From Magnetococcales bacterium (lineage in GTDB: Bacteria; Pseudomonadota; Magnetococcia; Magnetococcales; Magnetaquicoccaceae): a stretch of 10,801 nt of DNA. The notes beneath the pieces were generated by a model that worked only from the letters and a program-made list of their open reading frames with translations, was not told the DNA's origin and searched no databases. Positions 5,283 through 10,801 of the stretch are shown here, piece by piece. The stretch is from positions 1 through 10,801 of the forward strand of contig JADGCE010000022.1 of assembly GCA_015229095.1 (NCBI GenBank). The letters are read 5' to 3'. Made by a program: the position numbers and the translations under genes. Every line of letters begins with the position of its first letter. Position 1 is the stretch's first letter.

Positions 5283-7862
5283 TCAAGGATTTTTAGGTAA
5301 TGTGAAACAAAAGGTGCTCCCCACCCCCACCTGGGAATCCACCCAGATACGACCCCCGAATTTATGAACAATCTTGCGCACCAGGGCCAGCCCCATGCCG
5401 GAGCTCTCCTGCTGGTCCCTCGCCTGCAGGGTCTGAAAAACGCCAAAAATCTTTTCAAAGTGTTGGGCGTCAATCCCGGGGCCATTGTCACTGACCTGGA
5501 ACTGCCACCAATCCCCGCCAACCGCCCCCCCGGTCGCCCCCCCGGTCGCCGAAGCCACCTCCCCCGCACAGGCAATCCGCACCACCCCCAGGGGTTTATC
5601 CATGAAGCGTATGGCATTGTCAATCAGGCTGTAAAAGATCTGCTCCGCCCGCCGGGGCTCAAACAGGATGTGGGGCAGCGCGTTTTCCAGCACCACCTCC
5701 ATGCTCTCCGGCGGCTTCAGCTCCTTGATCACCCGGGTCACCAGACGGTTGAGATCCACCTGCTGCAACTGCTCGTTGAGACGGTTGACCCGCACATAGT
5801 GCAACAGGGCACTGATCAGACCATTGAGCCGATCCGCCCGCCCCTGCAGCAGGTGCACCAACTCCATCCCCTCGGCGCCCAGGCGATCCGCATAGTCGGA
5901 AGCCAACCAACTGGTCAACGAGCCAATGGCACGAAAGGGGGCCTTGAGATCATGGGAGATGATATAGGCAAAATCATCCAGCTCCCGGTTGGCCGACTGC
6001 AACTCCGCCAGGGTGGCCGCCTGGGCCGCCTCCATTTTGCTGCGTTCGACGATCTCCTCTTGCAACTGCTTGTTGCTCACCTCCAAACGGGTGGCCTGAT
6101 CCACCAGGCGGGAGTTGAGCATTTTCAGCTCCAAATGGTTGTCCATCAACTCCTTGTTCTGCTGAACCGCCTTCTGATAGGTGGCCAGCAGCAGATCCAG
6201 CACCTGCCGACGGCTGGAGGTGATGGTGTAGCTGCGACCCGCGAAAGCGATCTCAATGCCGCTCTCTGCAGCCGTCACCCCGGACTCCTGGCGCACGGAG
6301 GCCAACACCTGTTGCAGACATCCCAGCAAAAACGAACCCTCCCAGGGTTTGGTCAAATAGTTGTCCGCTCCCGCCGACAACCCCTCCAGAATCTCTTCGG
6401 GGTTGGTCAGGGCTGTGAGCAGCATGACCGGAATATGCTTGAGCTGTGGATCCCGCTTCAGGATACGACACATTTCAAAACCATCCATGCGGGGCATGGA
6501 GACATCGCTGATGATCAGACGGGGGGATAACCGCCTAGCCTCTTCCAATCCCGCCAGGCCATCCTTGGCAACCGCCACCACAAAACCGGATTCCTGCAAA
6601 AAACGCCGCAATTTGAAAGCCTGGGTGGGAGAGTCCTCCACAATCAGGATGCCCTCCCCGGCCCGCCAAAGGTTGGCAGGAGCGACGGGAGGCACCGCCT
6701 GGGTATCGCCCCCCTCAACCGGAACAGCCGCCGCACGATTTTCCGGGGCATGCCCATCCACACCACACCCCGCCTCTCTCCCGCCATTTTCCACCTGCCC
6801 CAGCAGAGCCAGCAGGGCCCGGGCAATAACGCCACAGGGCAGCAGATAACGCACCGTTCCCATCTCCAGCAGACGGGCTGGCAAGTCGAAGACCAGGGCA
6901 CTGGTCTCATCCATGGCCAGGGTATAGCCCCCGGCCTGTGCCATGATCTCCAGCCCCCGCGCCCCATCCTCGCCCGTACCACTCAACAACACCCCGATGG
7001 CCAACCCCCGCACACGATCGGCCACCGATTCCATGGCCACCTGGATGGAGGGTATCCAACTCCGCAGACCATCCTGGGAGGGGATCGCACCGGCCGAGGC
7101 GTGCAAAGTGGCCAGGCGGCCATGGGCATCCAGCACCAGATGCCGCCCCTCTGGAGCCAGATAGATGGAACCCGGCATGGGCATCTCCCCATGGGTGGCG
7201 GTCTGCACCGGCATCCGGGAGTGCTCCCCCAACCATTGGGGCAACAGGGATTGCAAAGCCGGGTGGATATGCACGATGCAGAGAATGGGCGCGGGAAAAT
7301 CGGCCGGCAGGGCTGCCAGAATTTCCCGCAGGGCGCCCACACCCCCCAGACCGACGCCGATCACCACCGTCTGGACCGCCGGCAATGCCGCCATGGGCAG
7401 GGTGGTCCTGGTTTTGTCACAGACAAAATCGGGCAACTGGTCCAGACGGGCCAACAGACGAATCTTGCGGGTCAACTCCTGGGAAAACTGCCCCACATCC
7501 TCGCTGCGCCAACCCAGAGGTTCCAGAAAAAGATCCAGAGCCCCCTCTTCCAGCATGCGAAAAATGGTCTGGGTATCCCCCTCCCGCAACGTCGAAGCCC
7601 CCACCACCAGCACCGGTCGGGGATGGTGCTCCATCACCGCGCGGACAAAGGCCTGGCCATCCATATCCTGCAATTGCAAACCGACGCAGACCACATGCGG
7701 ATCCTCGGCGGCGATCAGGGCCAGAGCCTCCTCCCCACCCCGCACCCCACCCACCACGTGAATCCGGGCAACCGTCGCCAGGGCACGCTTCAGCAGGGCC
7801 AGGGTCAAGGCCGAGGCATCCGCCAACAAAACCCGGATGGGAGAGGGCTCTTCTGTCCGCAT
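5283..7862 (-). CDS. Pseudo-receiver / CheB-like / receiver / histidine kinase fusion
   Basis: This 859-residue cytoplasmic fusion has five parts. Residues 8-125 are a CheB-type receiver that is degenerate: the phosphoacceptor position is Gly (G61), the second acid is Ala (A16) and the invariant lysine is Glu (E114). Residues 164-355 are a CheB methylesterase-like domain. It keeps H198 and D299 (SGTGEDG) of the catalytic triad, but the serine of the usual GASTGG motif is Gly (G171 in IGVGLGG). Residues 404-522 form an intact receiver (E409/D410, D453, T483, K505). A helical coiled-coil linker (about 545-630) follows, then HisKA with H637 (FAYIISHDLKAP) and HATPase with N749 and DNGPG at 792-796. 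The ATG is preceded by GGGAGG at 11 nt. It is probably a phosphorelay kinase whose CheB part serves binding rather than catalysis. A GG-rich tandem repeat lies in the ATPase domain. No frameshift was seen. Confidence 0.92.
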   Translation of the reverse strand: MRTEEPSPIRVLLADASALTLALLKRALATVARIHVVGGVRGGEEALALIAAEDPHVVCVGLQLQDMDGQAFVRAVMEHHPRPVLVVGASTLREGDTQTIFRMLEEGALDLFLEPLGWRSEDVGQFSQELTRKIRLLARLDQLPDFVCDKTRTTLPMAALPAVQTVVIGVGLGGVGALREILAALPADFPAPILCIVHIHPALQSLLPQWLGEHSRMPVQTATHGEMPMPGSIYLAPEGRHLVLDAHGRLATLHASAGAIPSQDGLRSWIPSIQVAMESVADRVRGLAIGVLLSGTGEDGARGLEIMAQAGGYTLAMDETSALVFDLPARLLEMGTVRYLLPCGVIARALLALLGQVENGGREAGCGVDGHAPENRAAAVPVEGGDTQAVPPVAPANLWRAGEGILIVEDSPTQAFKLRRFLQESGFVVAVAKDGLAGLEEARRLSPRLIISDVSMPRMDGFEMCRILKRDPQLKHIPVMLLTALTNPEEILEGLSAGADNYLTKPWEGSFLLGCLQQVLASVRQESGVTAAESGIEIAFAGRSYTITSSRRQVLDLLLATYQKAVQQNKELMDNHLELKMLNSRLVDQATRLEVSNKQLQEEIVERSKMEAAQAATLAELQSANRELDDFAYIISHDLKAPFRAIGSLTSWLASDYADRLGAEGMELVHLLQGRADRLNGLISALLHYVRVNRLNEQLQQVDLNRLVTRVIKELKPPESMEVVLENALPHILFEPRRAEQIFYSLIDNAIRFMDKPLGVVRIACAGEVASATGGATGGAVGGDWWQFQVSDNGPGIDAQHFEKIFGVFQTLQARDQQESSGMGLALVRKIVHKFGGRIWVDSQVGVGSTFCFTLPKNP
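5523..5546. repeat. 12-bp tandem repeat with two 7-base C/G runs inside the kinase gene
   Basis: The unit cgcccccccggt occurs twice in a row. On the coding strand it reads as two runs of seven G and encodes a repeated Gly-Gly-Ala-Thr type insert (about residues 773-781) just before the G1 box of the CheB-like fusion kinase. The number of units can change without shifting the frame, but the G runs themselves could slip. Confidence 0.75.
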
Positions 7863-7915
7863 GGTGGACTATGCCTCCCGAATCGTCACCGTGCCACCCG
7901 CCGGGCAACCGCACA

Positions 7916-8308
7916 TCACGGCGACACTCCCCCCATCAGATGTTCCAGCTTTTGCCGGGTGACGGGCTTGGTGATATAGTCCGTACAGCCATCATGGTAA
8001 TAGGATTTCATCGCCTCTTTGGGAGAGTCCAGAGCGGTCACCATGATCACCTTGACCTCACGCTGGGCGACCAGTCCCAACTCCGCCTCCTTTTTGCGCA
8101 TCGCCTGCACCGACTGATGGCCATCCATGTTCGGCATCATGATATCCATGAACACAATGTCATAGGGCTCATTCTCCGCATGGGCCAGGAGAAAGGCATC
8201 CAGGGCCTCCCGGCCATCCACCACCAGATCCACCTGGCCATACGCCTCCAACAGGCGACCCATCAGGACGCGATTGTTGAATTCATCGTCTGCCACCAAC
8301 ATTTTCAT
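7916..8308 (-). CDS. Single-domain response regulator
   Basis: This 130-residue protein is a receiver domain with no output domain. The acidic residues are D7 and D8 (VADDE), the phosphoacceptor is D55 (IVFMDIMMPNMDG), the switch threonine is T91 (VMVTALD) and the lysine is K114 (ITKPV). All catalytic residues are present, so it should be phosphorylated; the MDIMMPNMDG pattern and the longer spacing before the MVTA strand are like receivers of hybrid kinases. I chose ATG 8308 because GGAG lies 9 nt upstream and the receiver begins at once; the open frame extends nine codons further to 8335, which would give an unneeded arginine-rich leader. It sits between two kinases, 135 nt after the first and 53 nt before the second, and may shuttle phosphate between them. 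A 24-nt palindrome lies just upstream. Confidence 0.92.
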   Translation of the reverse strand: MKMLVADDEFNNRVLMGRLLEAYGQVDLVVDGREALDAFLLAHAENEPYDIVFMDIMMPNMDGHQSVQAMRKKEAELGLVAQREVKVIMVTALDSPKEAMKSYYHDGCTDYITKPVTRQKLEHLMGGVSP

Positions 8309-8330
8309 CGCTCTGCGCTCCATTCTCCAT

Positions 8331-8354
8331 GCCATACCGGATATCCGGCATGGC
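8331..8354. repeat. 24-bp near-perfect palindrome upstream of the lone receiver gene
   Basis: Read on the minus strand, the half-site GCCATGCCGGAT is followed directly by ATCCGGTATGGC; 11 of 12 positions pair and the remaining one is a G-T wobble in RNA. The centre lies about 34 nt before the ATG at 8308. It could be an operator for a dimeric regulator or a hairpin in the 135-nt space between the hybrid kinase and the receiver gene. On the minus strand no T run follows, so it is not a standard terminator for the kinase gene. Confidence 0.6.
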
Positions 8355-8443
8355 TTTTACCATGACCTTTGTTTATCAAACTGCCCCGACTGGAGAGGAA
8401 GGCACCGATCACCACACCACCCGGGAGAGGCCGGGCAGGCGGT

Positions 8444-10429
8444 TCACGCCCCCCCCTCCTGCCCCATCCATCCTCCCAGGGCGGTACGCAAATGTTCCAT
8501 GCGGGTTCGCACCCCCGACAGATCCTCCCGGCGGGCTGCCAACAACACGTGGAAAGCCTTGCTCCTGACCTCGCTGTCTGTGGAGATCTCCCGGATGCGA
8601 CCACTCTGCCGCACCATGCGGGCAAAATCCCCCTCAGCCAGGGCCTGTTCCAACACCACCCAGCAGTTGGAAAGATCTGACGCATCGCCCGCTTCCCCCT
8701 CGGTCTCATCGCTCTCCGGCGGGAGCCCCGCGCCGGGAGGCGACAGAAGATTCATCTCCTCCGCACTCCCCCGTTCCATGGTCAGACAAAAATAAAAACG
8801 GCTGCCGCGACCCGGTACACTCTCCACGCCAATACGCCCATCCATCAACTCGATCAACCGTTTGCTGATGGCCAACCCCAGGCCGGTCCCGCCGATTTTG
8901 CGGGTGGAGCTGCCATCCACCTGGGTAAAGGCATCAAAAATGGCCGTCTGCCACTCCTGGGCAATGCCAATCCCGGTATCCTGCACCGAAAGCATGAAAG
9001 AGACCCCGTCACCGCCCTCCTCTTTCCGAACCCGGCCAGAGGCGTGCGGCACCGCCCCGACCAGCTGACCCGAAGGGCAGGGCTCGGCCTTGATGGTGAT
9101 GGTGCCCCGTTCGGTAAACTTGATGGCATTGACCACCAGTTGCTGAATCACCTGCTGCAAGTGGATGGGATCCCCCCGCAAATAGCTGCACAGCTGGGGA
9201 TGCAGGCGCCAGTGGAGGCGCAAGCCCTTCTCCCGCACCTTGCTGGAGACCATCTCCGCCACATCGGACAACACCTGACGCAAATCGAAAGAGACCTTGG
9301 CCAGGGCCAGGCGGTTGGTTTCGATACGGGCGTAATCAATCATGCCATTCAGCAGGCGCAACAAGGTCTGGGAGGCCTCCTGGACGATGCCGAGAAACAT
9401 TTGCCGATCCTCTGGATTGTCACACTGGCGGGCCAGATCGGTCATGCCGATGATGGCATTCATGGGGGTGCGCAGCTCATGGCTGATGTTGGCAAGAAAT
9501 TCACTCTTGGCCCGACTGGCCGCCTCGGCCCGCTCCTTGGCCTCGCAGAGGGCATCTTCCATGCGCTTGCGTTCGATGATACCCGCCAGGGTGTCGGCAA
9601 TGGCGGCCAGGAAGGCCGCCACCTCCGCGCTGTACCCATCCCCGGCCGGCACCTGCAACAGCAACAGGCCCAGAACCTTGTGACCGGAAAGGATCGGCGC
9701 GCGGTACAGGTGGGACAAGGGTTCCTGTTGCTCAAACAGCACCCCGGTTTGAGAGGGGCTCCTCTCCCCGGGCCCGCCGGCAGCGGGCATCTCTCTCTGG
9801 AGAAGGCGCAACTGTTGGCGCAGCCTCTCCAGGCTCAAGGTTTGACAATCGCCGGAGAGCAGCTCAGAGGCCGCCGTGCCGTCGGAGAGAAAGATGCACC
9901 CCCTGGCCCCCTGCGCCAGCCAGGGAATAGCCAGAATATGGCCCAGAAGACGCTCCAACTGGGCTTTGAGAGGGATATCCTGCAGGGAGATGCGCAATAC
10001 GGCATTAATGGTGCTTTGCAGATCATGGTTGCGGCGCACCCGCTGCTCCGCCAACCGGTGGTCCAGGGCCTGCTGCACCACCACCGGCAACAGGTCCAGA
10101 TAGTTGCGTTCCCGATCCTTGATCAGATAATCATAAGCACCGGCCTTCATGGCCTGAATGGCCACGGCCTCGTCACCACCGCCCGTCACCACGATCACCG
10201 GGACACCCTGCACCCAGTCGAACAGATCCAGGGCCACCCCATCCCCCAGACGATAGTCGGTCACCACCACATCAAAACCGGCCACCGCCAACCGCTCCCT
10301 GGCCTGAGCCAGGGAATCCGCCATGGTGGTATGAAAGGCAAACTGCCCTTTTTTCAACAAGCGTTTGAGCGCCATCTGGTCGACGGGATCATCCTCGACC
10401 ACCAACAGTCGGCAAACAGGGGTCTCCAT
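8444..10429 (-). CDS. Hybrid kinase REC-GAF-HisKA-HATPase with HPt-like tail
   Basis: This 661-residue protein is a soluble sensor kinase with an N-terminal receiver. The receiver (about 7-120) has E12-D13-D14, phosphoacceptor D58 (VVVTDYRLGDG), T82 and K104. A GAF-like sensory domain covers about 138-285 (IFLSDG, YRAPILSGHKVLGLLLL). A coiled coil leads into HisKA with H317 (ANISHELRTPMNAI). HATPase shows N434 (LVVNAIKFTE), G1 DTGIGIA (484-490) and G2 GGTGLGLAISKR (513-524). The last part, about 588-652, is helical and looks like an HPt domain, but the expected phospho-histidine is missing (G610 at the aligned position). I chose ATG 10429 because the receiver starts there, GGGAG lies about 11 nt upstream and a promoter fits; an in-frame ATG at 10762 would add about 111 residues of unlikely sequence across the divergent promoter region. 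It is probably the input of the phosphorelay, with an unknown GAF ligand. Confidence 0.92.
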   Translation of the reverse strand: METPVCRLLVVEDDPVDQMALKRLLKKGQFAFHTTMADSLAQARERLAVAGFDVVVTDYRLGDGVALDLFDWVQGVPVIVVTGGGDEAVAIQAMKAGAYDYLIKDRERNYLDLLPVVVQQALDHRLAEQRVRRNHDLQSTINAVLRISLQDIPLKAQLERLLGHILAIPWLAQGARGCIFLSDGTAASELLSGDCQTLSLERLRQQLRLLQREMPAAGGPGERSPSQTGVLFEQQEPLSHLYRAPILSGHKVLGLLLLQVPAGDGYSAEVAAFLAAIADTLAGIIERKRMEDALCEAKERAEAASRAKSEFLANISHELRTPMNAIIGMTDLARQCDNPEDRQMFLGIVQEASQTLLRLLNGMIDYARIETNRLALAKVSFDLRQVLSDVAEMVSSKVREKGLRLHWRLHPQLCSYLRGDPIHLQQVIQQLVVNAIKFTERGTITIKAEPCPSGQLVGAVPHASGRVRKEEGGDGVSFMLSVQDTGIGIAQEWQTAIFDAFTQVDGSSTRKIGGTGLGLAISKRLIELMDGRIGVESVPGRGSRFYFCLTMERGSAEEMNLLSPPGAGLPPESDETEGEAGDASDLSNCWVVLEQALAEGDFARMVRQSGRIREISTDSEVRSKAFHVLLAARREDLSGVRTRMEHLRTALGGWMGQEGGA

Positions 10430-10480
10430 GCTGAATCGGTCTCCCGCAACGGGGCGTGGACTATGGACAGGGTGCCGCTG

Positions 10481-10509
10481 ATTATCGCGGATTGCCCATC
10501 CGAATACAA
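10481..10509 (-). promoter_or_regulatory. Putative sigma-70 promoter of the hybrid kinase operon
   Basis: On the minus strand a -10 box GATAAT (10486-10481, five of six consensus bases) is separated by exactly 17 nt from a weak -35 box TTGTAT (10509-10504). Transcription would start about 45 nt before the ATG at 10429. It is the best candidate I see in the intergenic region; the -35 matches only at TTG. Confidence 0.4.
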
Positions 10510-10577
10510 CCTCTCCTTCCAACCGACCGATGTTTTTCGGATATCCCATCCCTTGAGGATGAACGCGGTGGATTTCG

Positions 10578-10606
10578 TTGATGATTGTAATTGATAGGGC
10601 TACACT
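10578..10606 (+). promoter_or_regulatory. Putative sigma-70 promoter of the divergent partial gene
   Basis: A -35 box TTGATG (10578-10583) and a -10 box TACACT (10601-10606) are separated by 17 nt; each matches four of six consensus bases. The predicted start near 10613 leaves a leader of about 85 nt before the TTG start at 10698. Confidence 0.4.
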
Positions 10607-10610
10607 GCCT

Positions 10611-10656
10611 CGTCGGAAATGTGCGACGCAGGCTGATGGATGGGGTGGCACCCCAT
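10611..10656 (+). promoter_or_regulatory. Two short hairpins in the leader of the divergent gene
   Basis: Within the predicted leader two stems can be drawn: CGTCG/CGACG (10611-10615 with 10624-10628) and ATGGGG/CCCCAT (10640-10645 with 10651-10656, loop TGGCA). A run of four T follows the second at 10660-10663. They could affect translation or termination. No conserved riboswitch core was recognised, and short stems like these are common by chance in GC-rich DNA. Confidence 0.25.
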
Positions 10657-10697
10657 GCCTTTTGCCGCAGAAACAGGAAAATGCAGGAGCAGACGCC

Positions 10698-10801
10698 TTG
10701 ATCACTCTTTTCAAGAAAATCCCATATTTTTCCCTGCAGACATGGATCATGATGCCGTTCATCCTGCTGCTGGTGACGGGGGGAAGCCTGTCGGGCTATC
10801 T
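10698..10801 (+). CDS. N-terminus of a membrane-anchored protein (partial, cut by window end)
   Basis: This is the first 34 codons of a gene that runs off the right edge. I chose the TTG at 10698 because AGGAG (10685-10689) lies 8 nt before it; in-frame ATG codons at 10749 and 10752 have no comparable site and would remove the charged leader. The visible sequence has a short basic start (ITLFKKIPYF) and then a hydrophobic stretch (MMPFILLLVTGGSLSGYL), as expected for an uncleaved signal anchor or first transmembrane helix. Sensor kinases, chemoreceptors and cyclic-di-GMP enzymes often begin this way, and such a protein would fit the neighbourhood, but nothing visible decides between them. It is divergent from the kinase operon and preceded by its own promoter-like sequence. 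Confidence 0.65.
   Translation, partial: MITLFKKIPYFSLQTWIMMPFILLLVTGGSLSGY

Noticed and set aside
8331..8354. Intrinsic terminator of the hybrid kinase gene
   Set aside because: No T run follows the stem on the minus strand; the short T run is on the other side, where no plus-strand gene precedes it.
9044..10594. Long open frame on the plus strand opposite the hybrid kinase gene
   Set aside because: Its translation is low-complexity (rich in Gln, His, Gly, Leu) and shows no domain; the minus strand encodes clear kinase motifs through the same bases. Such frames are common opposite GC-rich genes.
10607..10697. Cyclic-di-GMP or other known riboswitch in the leader of the divergent gene
   Set aside because: Two small hairpins are present but I could not find the conserved core bases of GEMM or any other class I know.
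10430..10762. N-terminal extension of the hybrid kinase to ATG 10762
   Set aside because: The added residues have no domain, would cross both predicted promoters and overlap the divergent gene; the receiver domain and a ribosome-binding site support 10429.

Overview
The window looks like chromosomal DNA of a GC-rich Gram-negative bacterium with a large signal-transduction repertoire. A proteobacterium is most likely; a closer placement (for example magnetococcal or another magnetotactic lineage) would be a guess. Every complete gene reads on the minus strand, so the layout below runs from high to low coordinates. One partial gene at the right edge reads on the plus strand.

Right part (about 10700 down to 2460) is a two-component and chemotaxis-type signalling cluster. 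Its order is: a REC-GAF-HisKA-HATPase kinase with a degenerate HPt-like tail (10429-8444); a stand-alone receiver (8308-7916); an 859-residue fusion of pseudo-receiver, CheB-like domain, true receiver, coiled coil and histidine kinase (7862-5283); a small sensor-less kinase closely related to the end of that fusion (5270-4491); an Rcp1-type receiver (4486-4073); and a CheR methyltransferase with a TPR tail (4073-2466). The last four genes are tightly packed (12-nt gap, 4-nt gap, TGATG overlap) and should be co-expressed. No receptor, CheA, CheW or DNA-binding output domain lies in the window, so partners must be encoded elsewhere. The main surprise is that the CheB-like domain has lost its catalytic serine and its attached receiver has lost every key residue, while the CheR beside it looks intact.

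A fluoride channel gene, fluC/crcB (2425-2042), follows CheR. Left of about 2040 the DNA changes character. Sampled 60-base stretches are visibly lower in GC, and the genes are of accessory type: an intact MNT nucleotidyltransferase antitoxin (2008-1679), a HEPN toxin gene cut off after about 25 recognisable residues (1692-1570), then a two-gene unit of an ABC/OLD-like AAA ATPase (1591-578) overlapping a small protein with a possible PD-(D/E)XK nuclease motif (581-60). This unit begins where the HEPN homology stops, which suggests that a defence-like module replaced or interrupted the toxin of an MNT/HEPN pair.

The right edge holds a divergent promoter region and the first 34 codons of a membrane-anchored protein starting with TTG (10698 onward). 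No tRNA, rRNA, CRISPR array or complete insertion sequence was seen. The first 59 bases carry no supported feature.
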